38,068 nucleotides of DNA from Fennellomyces sp. T-0311 (lineage: Eukaryota; Mucoromycota; Mucoromycetes; Mucorales; Lichtheimiaceae), in assembly GCA_025266875.1 (NCBI GenBank), contig JALLLT010000106.1, positions 1 to 38,068 of the forward strand, read 5' to 3'. The position numbers and the translations under genes were made by a program. Shown piece by piece: positions 9,046 to 19,230 of this stretch (the stretch's first letter is position 1; the number at the start of each line of letters is the position of its first letter). The notes below the pieces were generated by a model. That model worked only from the letters and a program-made list of their open reading frames with translations, was not told where the DNA came from and ran no database searches.

Positions 9046-12000
9046 TTAATTATGGCTTCTCATGTTATATCTTGAGACGTTCATTCTTTTCTTAGAAGAA
9101 TCATCATTGAGTGTAATGTTCTCGCGTTTTCTTTTATCATGCTTATGTAAAGTCTTATGCATGACTTTTTCAGGGTCTTGACCTAATCTTCTCCAATATT
9201 TGGCAATGGTCATAGTATCGCTAAAGTTCTCAGGAGGTTCCCAAGTATCATCCTCCTCATCGTATCCTTTCCATCGAACACGGTAAAGAAAGTTACCCTT
9301 ATGAAGCTTATGGGCTACGATACTTTCAAGTTCATATATTTCATCTGCGGGTATTTCTTCCAGGACTCTGACTGGTTTCAATTGTTCAGGTGGATAATTC
9401 CTGGGTAGCAGGTTACCCTCGTAATTTTTCAAAGTATACGATCCTCCTCTACTTTTACTGACCACTTTGTATGGACCTTTATAAGTAGGGTTCAGTTTGC
9501 CTGTTAATTCTGGTACTTTTGCCATAACATAATCGCCAGGCTTATATTCTACCATTTTGTGCGTCTTGTTGAATTGTCGTTCTTGCTTCTGAGTGATGGT
9601 CTTTGTTCGCTCGTGAATTGCAGGAAAAACAATCGATTGCATTTCTTCAATTCTTTCTTTCAATTGCTTTTCAGACATAGGCTTAAGCTCCTTGTCTTTT
9701 CGGTAATCTTTGAAGTCATTGAATTTCCTTGCAAACATTAAAGTGAACGGAGGTGTTTTATGACGCGTGGATACATTTGCGTTCAGACATAGCTGGACAG
9801 CTGGTACATGTGTATCCCAATCGTTTACAGCACCTTTTAACAACTTCTTTATAGCTAGAGTTGCTTTCTGTACCCATCTTTCAGCAGTACCATTTGCTTT
9901 TGGGTGAAACGGCACGACAAGTCTATGCTCGAAACCAGAGTTTCTTGCAAATCTCTTCATTAGGTCATTGACGAATTCTTTGCCATTATCCGACTGAAGG
10001 ACGCGAGGTAAACCGAAGTCACAGAATATGTGTACAAGAGTCTTTACAATTGTTTCCGCTTGTTTGTTTGGTATTGCACGTAATATACAAAAGCGTGTGC
10101 ATATATCGACGAGAACGAGTAAATAATTGTTTCCTTTTTAGAGGTTTCATATGTTGCCAAATCAATTGCCCAGTGATCTCCTGGTGCTTCGGCAGTAATA
10201 GTTCGTAATGGGTGATATCCTTTTTGAGCGATATTGAACTTTTGACATTCAGGACATTCCATAACTAAGTCAACGGCATCTTGCTTTATGTTGGGCCAAT
10301 GAATACCATTGTTATGTATAGCTTGGACTATTGCGTTGGCACCAAAGTGACCAAACAAATGTGCTTTGTCCAGCAAGTCTTTCCTTTCGTTTTCTGGGGG
10401 AAGTAATGTGTTCTTCATGATTATTTTTGCAGCGCGATTTACCAGTTCTTTAGATTCACTGTTATATTGCTTAAATATTGCTGCTGATCCCCCCTCCAAG
10501 TCTGTTCCTTCGTGGAAGAGACGGGATAAGGAGTCACTCATGCCGTTTAATTTACCGGCAATGTGTACAATGTCAAAATCATAGTTGTATATGGTAGAAA
10601 ACCAATTGGTTAACATGGAGTTCAGTTGTTTTTGGGAATGTAAATAAGTCAAAGCCTTATGATCGGTATAGATCGTGAACTTTTGTCCCCAGATATACTT
10701 ATGGAACTTTTTCAATGCAAATACAACGGCTAGTAACTCTTTGCGAGTGATCATATATCGGGATTCTGCCTTGTTTAACGAACGAGCCATGTAGGAAATA
10801 ACTTGGCGTTTGTTGGTATCTTTTTCTTTTTGATACAATACGCACGCTATTCCGACATTGCTGGCGTCAGTGGCAATGTACATTGGACGAGACATATCAG
10901 GAAAGTGAAGCGGTACAGCATGCTTTAAGGCATACTTCAATGTATTGAACGCTTTATCATGTTTCTCTGTCCATAGAGCCGTGATATTTGTTGAATGGCG
11001 CAATTCATCCAAAGGTTTGGTTATATCAGCCATATAGGGTATGCTATCTCGAAAATAATTGATGAAACCAAGGTATGCTTGTAATTGTTTTGCGGTTTTC
11101 GGTACTGGCCAATTTTGAGCATTAGTGACTTTGCTAGGGTCAGGCCGTCTAGTGTTATTATGGATATAAAATCCAAGTAGATGAACACTTTTTCGCATAA
11201 ATTGGCATTTGCTTGGTTGCAAAATGAGATTCGCAGCTGTTAATCTGTCAATGACAGTTATACAGTGATCAATGTGCTCCGAAATGGAATTGCTCATAAT
11301 AATGATATCATCAACGTAACACTGTGCGTAAGGAAGATCTCTACACACGTAATGGTCCATTACGGCTTGGAAGCTTTGCGCGACATGCCGCAAACCAAAG
11401 GGTGTCTTTTTGTGAAAATATCTTTTGTTTCCTGGTCCGGTAAACGAGGGTTTGTGCTGATCTTCTTCCGAAATCGGAAATCTCGTAAAAGCACTTTTTA
11501 AATCAAACACACTCATTACTTTTGAGCCTGCAAGCTTATCAAACATATCACGGATGAGGGGAATCCTTTGAGGATGGTCTTCGATATATTGATTGACCAA
11601 TCTTGGATCTAAGCAACAACGGTGCCCTTTTAGTACCCCTTCGTGATCCCGCTTGGGTACCAAGAGAATAGGACTGTTCCATCTGTTGTCTGCATTTGGA
11701 GGTAGTTCTTCAATTGTACCGTCTTCAAGCCATTCACTTATAGCTTGTTCAACGATCGGTATTTGATGGTATGCGAGCTCATATTGCTTGCGATTGCAGA
11801 TGACACCAGGTGGCGTTGGGATAGAAATCACTGCTTCAGGGTAAGGACAAACAGAAGTTTTACTGATCTGCGCATTTTTGTCCAAGCTAGGCTTAATCAT
11901 GTTGTGGAACGTGACTTGGTCGTCATGTGTCCCAGCTGGTTCATCATATGCGGGCAATTCGTCAATTTCTTCTTTGTCTTCTTCTTTTTTCAAGTCATCT

Positions 12001-12801
12001 CTCCATTCGTACGTCAAGCCAGTATAGCCAATGCCGAACTCATTGAAGAGGTTTTTACCAATGCTGGCTAATTTTCCCTGAGCAAGATTCATTACTTCAA
12101 AGGAGTGTTTTATATTACGGTAGTTAAACCACACGTTTAAAGGTTCAGTTATGCCAATACGTTCAGACTTTTTATTTTCGTCTGCTAATTGTATAAATCC
12201 TTTTCTAGGAATAATTTTGATTTTGTTTTGTTCGCAGAAGGTCTTGGAAACCGCGGAAAAGTTGGCTCCATCATCCATGAGCGCGATAATGCGGTTGCCT
12301 TCTATCGTAACAGGTAAAGGCATTTCATCAATATCACTTTCTTTTGATTCATTTTTGTTCATAGGTGACTTACAAGGCAACATGTTGTCATCTGTGTCAT
12401 GATCAACAATTTGAGCGCTACGGTTCACCTTGTTCTTTGCTGGAGGCAAGTGAGGGAGTGGAGGTAGCCCTTTGGCGACACGAAACTCATTACATCGATG
12501 CTTATCGTTTCGGGGGCGTCCACAATAATCGCAGTCTTTTGCGGGCCTCTTGTTGGCTGGGTTGTGCATCGAAGCACTAGAACCCGAAGGGAAGTGAGTA
12601 CGGAGTTTTGGCCGGTTACGACGTTCATAGGATTCGTCTTCACGGGGGCGCTTGTCATTCTCCGAGTCATCTAGTTGCAAACTGGCCAAGTATTGGACCA
12701 TGCTCTCCAATGTCTGGTTCATGAATTCAACACCGAACTTAGTCGAGACCAAGTTATAAGCGGCGTTCTTCTTCTCCAAAGAGGAAAGCAAGGCAACAAT
12801 C
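9046..12801 (-). pseudogene. Ty3 chromovirus Gag-Pol, element 2 (frameshifted, 5' truncated)
   Basis: Same lineage as element 1, with shared stretches such as HLFGHFGA and CQKFNIA.KGYHPL. Minus-strand order: Gag remnant, zinc knuckle CDYCGRPRNDKHRC, protease (LMDDGAN, the usual DTG/DSG being DDG), RT with YVDD, RNase H, integrase HHCC finger, integrase core, and a complete chromodomain (WKGYDEEDDTWEPPENF). The frame breaks once, near 10133-10140, at a run of five A just after the first integrase Asp (AIDLA); a single lost base explains it. The second and third catalytic integrase residues lie in this segment and in the 9046-9960 frame. Gag ends abruptly at the CACTA terminus at 12801-12802. 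The complete chromodomain suggests targeting to H3K9-methylated chromatin by family knowledge. Confidence 0.85.
12302..12373 (-). other. candidate 72-nt intron at the gag-pol junction of element 2
   Basis: At the position equivalent to 5574 in element 1, CCTTGTAAGT supplies a consensus donor and ACGATAG an acceptor on the minus strand. The 72 nt are in frame when retained. Splicing joins T to AA and creates TAA after Leu-Pro, exactly as in element 1. The branch point (TTTAC) is weaker. Confidence 0.45.
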
Positions 12802-12829
12802 CACTGCGCACCAGGTGAGGAATCCCCTA
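12802..12829 (+). repeat. left terminal inverted repeat of the CACTA-like element
   Basis: 28 bp matching 18724-18751 in inverted orientation at 25 positions; the mismatch block is CCA against GTG. It is followed at once by an inverted AATCCCCTA / TAGGGGATT pair (12821-12850). Confidence 0.7.
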
Positions 12830-13339
12830 CTAGGAAGGTAGGGGATTCTTAAGAATCTTTTGTTGGGGGATAAGACGCAGCTCGTACCCCCGGTTTCCAG
12901 AGTGAAAGCTGCATGGAGAACTGCATAATTGCTTGAAAAAGATGGATGCGGTGACTTTCTGCATGTTTCTGCACCAGCATGCAGAGTGCTGTATAAGCAA
13001 TTTGTAATTTTTGTGAACGACCAATTTTATTTTCAGAAATGGTGCTGATGCAGCAATGTTGAAATGGAATGGAGGAGAAGTCTTTAACAAGCGGTGTTGA
13101 GTTTACAAAGGGTAGTCAATATTTCAGTACCATGAGAAACTTTAAAACTGGTGCCTTATATCGGCAATCCGACGCACATGGTGCATCAGCAAGAAAAAAG
13201 GAAGTTGGATGCGTTGTAGTATAGCGTCACGCATTGTACGAAAAGAAGTATACACGACTCTAGCACATATTGGTATTGTGCTATTGAAATAGTGATCCGT
13301 GTTCCTGTACACTTTACATATATAGAAGAGCCTAATAAA

Positions 13340-13541
13340 GCCAAGACAGCAAAATGCACGGTTCACGTTGCACATGACGGTCCATAACAAATTAGTAACC
13401 AATTGTAATGCAATGCTGCCAAGGCAAACACTGCTGTGTTGAGACTTAGTCGCTATGACGGTGCCAAGACAGATCGATATGAACTTGCCAAGGTAAACGG
13501 CCATGGTGATGTAGAAACGGTGCCAATGATGCTGCCAAGAC
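13340..13541 (+). repeat. subterminal GCCAAG-type motif cluster upstream of Tnp2
   Basis: At least five copies of GCCAAG followed by a purine (about 13340, 13418, 13463, 13487, 13534) plus a GCCAATG variant (13522), most in TGCCAAG context, precede the transposase promoter. CACTA transposases bind short subterminal repeats, so these are candidate binding sites. The rest of 12850-13600 shows no convincing gene. Confidence 0.45.
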
Positions 13542-13603
13542 GAATGACCAATGTGGCGAAGCATAATGGGACATTTTTTATTATTCGTGCATTGACGAAA
13601 GAC

Positions 13604-13611
13604 TATATAAG
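13604..13611 (+). promoter_or_regulatory. TATA box of the Tnp2 gene
   Basis: TATATAAG lies 60 bp before the transposase ATG at 13664. Confidence 0.55.
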
Positions 13612-13663
13612 AAGAATGTTCGAGCAGTAGGTATGGTATCAAATCGTACCTACCGTTTCTAAA

Positions 13664-16616
13664 ATGTCAACAAGATCCTATATGTGTTACTGTGAACTTT
13701 GCCGAGGCAGAAACCCCAATGGGGCTATTGTCAACCAGCGAACATATAATGAACACCAGCGTGCCAGCGCCACCAATGCCATTGCCGCCATTGTATCGAC
13801 TCGCGTTGATAATGGTATGCCTGAATTCATGCGAGTGTTGATGGCAATCTAACTTACCTGTATTCCTTCAGATGGTGATACTACCATGATGCATAGTGAG
13901 CCTGACGACGATGATTTTGGTGAGCCTGCACCGATGGTTGTCAATGGTAGGTTCATGTAAGCTAAATACCGAAGCAAAACATTCATACCAATTTATAGAA
14001 GAACCACCGGTCCAAACATTTGACATTCGCGATCCTGGGATCAGCGATCAAAATGAAATGAACGAAGCCGTCGATGTCGAGTTCGGGCACGCAGTTGAGG
14101 ATGATGAAGGTTTGTGAAATTAACGGATCTGTAGAGGAAGCAAAGTAGTGTTGACCGCAAAACGTTTAGATCAAGAAATTGTAGACGGTACCAGCCTTCG
14201 GGATCATATCCCTGATTCGCTGTTGTTCGTCTTCGCTTTCCTTGTATTGTTCCAATTGTATCACATATCCGAGAGAGCTGCCGTCATCCTCATCGGCTTC
14301 TGCGTATCCTTGATCCATTCCCAATCGAGAGATTTGTTGCCATCCGTGCCAGAAACGATCACCAGTCTGCGAAGATGGATCGGCTTCACCCGTCTTACCG
14401 AAGATCTCCGCATGTACAGTGCTTGCCCCACGTGCCATGCCATTTCCCCTCTGCCTGGCCCAGCTATGTGCACGAATATCGACTTGTCTATTTGCAGCAC
14501 ACAGCCTCTGAAGCAAACATTAAGCAACCGAATCTCGCAGACACCCATTAAGCAGTATGCTTACTATCCATTGGGGAAAAGTTTGGAGCGGCTTTTCAGT
14601 CGTGAAGGCTTCGAAGACAGCATCAATGAATGGAGACGATACCAGTATCGACCGGGTGTTTTCACAGATGTATACGACGGTATGCGCTGGCGGTCGCTCC
14701 GGGATAACGATGGTCTTCCTTTTGTTGAGCACCCACGCTCGTTAATGCTTACGCTCAACATTGACTGGTTCTCTCCTTTTAACGGTACTTACTCCATCGG
14801 CGCCATATATCTCATTGTCAACAATTTGCCTCGAGCCGAACGCTATAAAATCGAGAACGTGATCCTTGTCGGTGTCATACCTGGACCAAAGGAACCACAT
14901 ACCTATGAAATGAACCATTACTTGGAGCCACTTGTCGACGATTTCCAGCGGCTTCGTGATGGAATTCTGATGTCAACACACCAAAGTCGTGATCGTGTGA
15001 TGGTTCGAGCAGCATTATTCAACATTGCCTGCGACATTCCCGCCAGTCGCAAAGTCGCTGGCTTCACCAGTCATTGCAGCACGCGCGCATGCAATAAATG
15101 TACGCGAGAATTTGTTGTCTTCCCTGGTACCACGAAACTTGACTATTCCGGCCATACTCTTGGTGAATTGAGAACGAAGGAGCGCAACGCACATGATGCC
15201 GAGCGCTGGGCACAGGAAACCTCATCAGCTGGGCGCTATAGAGTCGAGCGTGAAACAGGAACGCGGTATTCTCAAATCCACCGGCTTACATACTTTGATC
15301 CAGTGCGGGATACAGTTATCGATCCTATGCACAATCTCTTCCTCGGTACGGCTGAGCGAATGGTCTGCATATGGAGAAGCCGCGGCCTACTGACTGATGC
15401 TGATGGCGTGACGATGCAGAAGCTGGCTGATGGAGTTGTCTTGCCTCCTGGTATTCCTACCTTGCAGCGAAAGATCGAGCGTAAGTTCGGCTTCATGACC
15501 GCTGCAGACTGGAAGGCGTGGTGTCTGGTGTATTCTGCATTTGTTTTGAAAGGGGTCCTTGCTGGTAACTATTATCGGCATTGGATGCTCTTTGTGTCTG
15601 CCTGCCGCCTCCTCGCCAAGACTGTCATCACATATGCCGAAATTGACGAAGCTCAAGACTTGCTGATACGATTCGTACGTGGCTGCGCGCGGTTGTACGG
15701 TGCTGAATCGATCACCCCAAATATGCACTTGCACTTGCACTTGAGCCGCACCATCCAAGACTTTGGACCAATCTATGCATTTTGGGTTTTCAGTTTTGAG
15801 CGATATAACGGCTACATGAAGAATGCTGAAACGAACCAGAAGGATGCCTTTGAACTGACGTTCATGAAGCGGTTCATCGAAAAAACTGGTGCTGTTGACT
15901 TTGTCCGCTACAATATTCGCGAAAGCGTTGCTCAGCATCCCGTCTATGGCCGCATTCTACTCCAGATTGCCGGCCAGTTGCGTCGTCGACCCACCGAAAC
16001 AAACGCTGCAGCTTTCGACCCAGTTCGCTTTGGTTCCCATTCTTCCGATGTCAGTGCCGAGGCCTGTGGCAGTGAGGCCTTACCACCGGACACCTTTGAG
16101 TCTATGCGTCATGGTCGGAAAGTGATCGCAAGCACCCTGCTGTACGGATTCCTGCTGCAGCATTACCGCCGCCACTACGAAGGGGAAGCATTCCATTGCC
16201 CCAACAGCATCGAGAAGTTCCAAACGATAGAGATCTACGGACAGACGTACAGGTCAGCAACTGCCCGATCGATTCGAGGATCACACATACAGGCCTTGTT
16301 TGAGCAGGGTAACCGTGTTGTTGCCTGGACTGGCCAAGTGCAGTACTACTTCAGCAGTGAAATTGTCCACAATCACAGCATCGTCAAGCACTACTTCGCG
16401 TATGTCCGCTGGTACCGCACCCAGGCCTCACCACAGCGCTTTGAAAGAGAAGGCCTGGAGGAATGGCGTAACAGTTTTATGACGGATGACTTCCGGTGCA
16501 TCTTGCCAGTACACAGAATCTTGAGCCAAGTCGCCGTTGTTGCTTATGGTGCCCAGACAAATCGTGACAGCGCAACGATGGTTGTGATTCCGTTGGTGCG
16601 TAGAAGCGTTGCGTAG
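13664..16616 (+). CDS. Tnp2 (CACTA/En-Spm-type) transposase, four exons
   Basis: Exons 13664-13814, 13872-13946, 13999-14109 and 14170-16616 join in frame to 927 residues; introns are 57, 52 and 60 nt with GT/AG ends. The N-terminus has CYCELC followed by a His-containing segment, a likely zinc-binding DNA-recognition region, then an acidic linker. Exon 4 has the Tnp2 family signature: LNIDWFSPF with the first catalytic Asp, YSIGAIYL, ILVGVIPGPKEP, a Cys cluster (CSTRACNKC), DPMHNLFLG with the second Asp, and FSFERYNGYMKN with the likely catalytic Glu. No stop or frameshift interrupts it, so it may be active. It converges on the coiled-coil gene ending at 16662, 46 bp away. Family role: cutting the ends of its own element. 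Confidence 0.88.
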
Positions 16617-16661
16617 TGAAAAAAAAAATAAAAGTAAAAGGAGGGAAGCAAGCGGGCTTTA

Positions 16662-17514
16662 TTATGCCCAGTCGGGCAATGCATCTCGTACTTTTTGAGA
16701 AAGCACAGCGTCTTCGTCCACAACTGGCTTTCTTTCTCGCTGTTGCCGTCCAGGCACTTTTTTGCTCGCCTCAACAAGCCTATCCAGCTCGTTGATGTAC
16801 TCCACAGCCTGTGGCATTACGGCGTTCAAGTCAGCATGATGCTACCGTTTTCACGAAACAAAAAGCTTTTACCTTCGCACTGCGGAATCCAGGTTTCCGA
16901 ACCCAAAGGATCGCGTCTGACTCCGGATCCGAGATCTCCGGAGACATGCACTCCCTCCGAAGGAGGTCTTCTCCATTCGGGAACCTTTCCTCCAAGGATG
17001 CTGCGTTTCGTGCGCGAGCATCCTTGCGCGCCTTCATCTTCTGTTTTTCAGCGTAAGTAATCTGTACAAGCCTTAAAAAAAGCTACCCAAAAGTACTCAC
17101 GCTCCACACCCTCTTGTTGCGCGTCTTGCGCTTCTCATCCTCACCAGCAACCTGAGACCCGCATTCACCCGATCTTGCTTCCTCAGCTCCTTTTGTTGGC
17201 CGGTAAAGTATTGGTGGATCTTTTTACGCAAGAATCCACCTTCCAATGCACTTCGTCTATCACCGACCACAGCGGTATGGCAGCACGCAGCTATGGCTGC
17301 AGTTACCGACTCGTTGTGCTCTGCACGGAAGGTCAGGTTGTAATCATACCCTTGGCCACTGGGAAGAGAATCGTGGATGCGGGTGATGTTACTCTGGCAA
17401 CGTTTTGTAAGTCGATGATATTGAAAGTATTGAATGCATTTTTCAAGTGTTCTTACAACAGCTTCTGCGCGGACCACATCATCCAATCCACGCACGGTAC
17501 CCACCGCATCCTGC

Positions 17515-17546
<32 letters not shown>

Positions 17547-17720
17547 AGAAGCAATGTGCGACGCTAGGCCCTCGAGCTGCTGCCGCAACGCATAGTTTTC
17601 GCCCCGCAAGGTATCGCATTGCCCTTGCAGGTCTTGAACGGCCGCACGCAATCCGGAAAGCTCCAGCGATTCTGCGTGCTGTTGGCGCTCGTTGCTGTTG
17701 TTGTTGTTGTTGGAAGACAT
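16662..17720 (-). CDS. polyQ coiled-coil accessory protein of the CACTA-like element, one frame break
   Basis: ATG at 17720 opens an Asn/Ser N-terminus, a heptad-like helix (QDLQGQCDTLRGENYALRQQ), and a 12-Gln tract (about 17522-17557). Likely introns: 17394-17456 (63 nt, GTAAGA donor), 17041-17100 (60 nt) and 16809-16872 (64 nt, CTGAC branch point). Exon 16873-17040 has ARNAASLEERFPNGEDLL and WVRKPGFRSAK; the last exon ends RDALPDWA with a minus-strand AATAAA overlapping the stop. Between about 17140 and 17170 the frame must change by one base to continue as AGEDEKRKTRNKRVWS, so there is either an indel or an unseen intron. No known family is recognised. Its place opposite Tnp2 suggests a second element protein like TnpA of En/Spm, by position only. 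Confidence 0.5.
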
Positions 17721-17908
17721 CTAAAGGCTATCTAAGGATATTGATCTCTGGTGGGTGCTCTATCTTACTTTATAGGTGCGATCGAAGTAAGTGGATTAAA
17801 GAAAGTGAATGACAAGGAACTCATTTTATGCTGCTTTTATTGCAGATAGACATCACGCATGACTTCACGTTTGCCAAGTACAGCAGGACCGGGTTTTTTC
17901 TACAACGG

Positions 17909-17916
17909 TATATAAA
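17909..17916 (+). promoter_or_regulatory. TATA box of the cryptic small spliced gene
   Basis: TATATAAA followed by a pyrimidine-rich stretch (17931-17975) typical of fungal transcription start regions. It lies about 190 bp upstream of the divergent coiled-coil gene start. Confidence 0.6.
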
Positions 17917-18157
17917 GGGCGCAATTGCCGCTTTTCTTTCGTAACCTTCTCTTTCTTTTCCTGATCTTTTCTGCTTTCCGTCTACACAGGCTCTCATAAT
18001 ATCCGGTAAGATTTCTATTCTCTCTGTTATACTAACACCGTCCCAATAGCTAGTTCATCATGCTCCGTTAAAACAAAAGGTTAGTTTCCAATGCGGCAGC
18101 AGCGTCTTCTTTCTTACTAACGCGTTTCAATACCAGTTCACCTTCGTTCACATTGCC

Positions 18158-18352
18158 ATGACTACAGGTTAGTGGTGTTGAGATTGCAATCGCTGAAGGA
18201 TTAACGCTAACGATTCTTTGTTTCTCACAGACATCTCACGGAATCCAAGTTGCGGCAAGTATCAACCGTTTTGTATTCACCATCGCATTGCTCCGGCCAC
18301 CATCCTAGGCGTTACCTATAGCTGTTTAGACATTGTAGCATTACTGCCATAA
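18158..18352 (+). CDS. cryptic 43-aa protein from a four-exon transcript
   Basis: The inferred transcript starts near 17940 and has three introns: 18006-18049 (GTAAGA, TACTAAC branch, AATAG), 18080-18136 (GTTAGT, TACTAAC, CCAG) and 18168-18230 (GTTAGT, GCTAAC, CACAG). The internal exons are only 30 and 31 nt. The first exon-2 ATG gives a three-codon upstream ORF. The next ATG (18158) reads across the last splice into 43 residues, MTTDISRNPSCGKY... ending DIVALLP, with TAA at 18350 and AATAATAAAA right after. Three Cys (SCGK, FCIHH, SCLD) and His pairs are present. It has no recognisable family and no signal peptide. The three textbook branch points make the splicing convincing; the coding status is less sure. 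Confidence 0.55.
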
Positions 18353-18611
18353 TAATAAAAAATATATTTGAACCATGCAATCGTATTCCATCCAAATTGC
18401 TACCATTTAATTTTTTGGTCGTTCATAAACCACTGCTACCAAATAATGCACTATAATTATGTATGCACAGCATCGCTGCTAAAAATCGATCGATCGAAAG
18501 CACATATTCTGTTACTCTTATGTATGCACCGGCAGGCTATGTGCATATAAGCGTTATGCAGTCTGCGTCTCTTTTTGTATCTTTGCATGCATTCTGCTTT
18601 TGGTTAGTGTT

Positions 18612-18740
18612 GAGGAATCCCCTAGTGGATTCTTAGGAACCTTTTTTCAACTGAGGAATCCCCTACTAGGTGATTCGCTAGGGGATTCTTGAGAATACCT
18701 TAGAGAATCCCCCACTTTTCAGATAGGGGATTCCTCACCC
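18612..18740. repeat. subterminal AATCCCCTA repeats, right end of the CACTA-like element
   Basis: About six direct and inverted copies of GAATCCCCTA / TAGGGGATTC lie in 130 bp, some arranged as snap-back pairs (for example 18654-18690). The stretch 18353-18611 before it shows no gene; it is AT-rich with TATGTATGCA-like short repeats. Confidence 0.7.
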
Positions 18741-18751
18741 ACTGCGCAGTG
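18724..18751 (-). repeat. right terminal inverted repeat of the CACTA-like element
   Basis: Inverted counterpart of 12802-12829. The outer twelve bases CACTGCGCAGTG are themselves palindromic. Confidence 0.7.
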
Positions 18752-18767
18752 CTGGCAACCCATTTCA

Positions 18768-18917
18768 TCATAACGATTGTGGTGCCAATGTAATTCCATA
18801 AATGGCCGAAGAATGTGTTCGAGGCTTCTGGGGTAAATATGTTCCCTTGCTTGCTTTAAAGCAATTATCACAATAGCAAGGTACGAGTTTCTTCTGGCGT
18901 ATATAATGAAATGACAT
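18768..18917 (-). pseudogene. N-terminal remnant of a second Tnp2-like gene
   Basis: An ATG at 18917 opens 49 codons with CYCDNC, a basic segment and PRTHS, which resemble CYCELC and TYNEHQ in the first exon of the intact Tnp2 gene. It ends in TGA 17 bp outside the right terminus of the CACTA-like element and has no following transposase exon. Probably the end of another copy of the family, truncated when the present element landed or by rearrangement. Confidence 0.4.
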
Positions 18918-19000
18918 TTTTGGTAATAAAAAAAAGGATAAGGTACAAAAAGTAGCAGTGATAGGACTTCGAGTTTTTTTTGTGATTAAATTTTCCTTCA

Positions 19001-19228
19001 GTCTGAAATTGACTAGTGAAAAAAATTGACCAAGGAAAAGTTGGTCTGGAATTGACTAGGAGACTAGCAAAAAAAAAGTTGATCTAAAATTGACTAGAAA
19101 AAAGAAAGCTGGTCTGAAATTGACTAGGAAAAAAAAGTTGGTCTGAAATTGACTAGGAAAAAAAAAGTTGGTCTGAAATTGACTAAGAAAAAAAAATTGG
19201 TCTAAAATTAACTTAGAAAAAAAAAAAC
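19001..19228 (+). repeat. A-rich minisatellite, about 28-40 bp units
   Basis: Seven degenerate copies of GGTCTGAAATTGACTAGG separated by runs of eight or nine A. The three central units (about 19110-19195) are nearly identical with 30-bp spacing; flanking units are diverged. Confidence 0.85.
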
Positions 19229-19230
19229 AT

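Larger units (their letters stand above)
12802..18751 (+). mobile_element. CACTA-like DNA transposon, 5.95 kb
   Basis: Bounded by inverted termini that begin CACTGCGCA, contain three mismatched bases and continue GGTGAGGAATCCCCTA. Inside are a Tnp2-type transposase, a convergent coiled-coil gene and a divergent small spliced gene. Both ends carry subterminal copies of the AATCCCCTA motif in both orientations, and a second short motif repeats before the transposase gene, as in CACTA elements. Left flank is Gag of element 2; right flank is a Tnp2-like fragment on the other strand. No clear 2-3 bp target duplication is visible. An alternative reading takes CCACTGCGCA as a 10-bp target duplication and GGTGAGG as the true end. 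Confidence 0.65.

Noticed and set aside
13142..13642. 166-codon minus-strand ORF upstream of Tnp2
   Set aside because: It overlaps the subterminal repeat array and the TATA box of the transposase gene, has an erratic composition and no recognisable motif; judged a chance frame.
16842..16872. 31-nt intron joining HHADLNAVMPQ to the coiled-coil gene as a helix-loop-helix
   Set aside because: Too short for splicing; the 64-nt alternative (16809-16872) has a CTGAC branch point and a better acceptor.
18741..18870. Continuation of element 2 Gag to the right of the CACTA-like element
   Set aside because: One frame contains a QGN motif like Gag of element 1, but it has nearby stops; another frame starts with ATG and carries the CxCxxC motif of Tnp2, which fits better.
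19001..19228. CRISPR-like array
   Set aside because: Eukaryotic context, spacers are only A runs and units are degenerate; this is a minisatellite.
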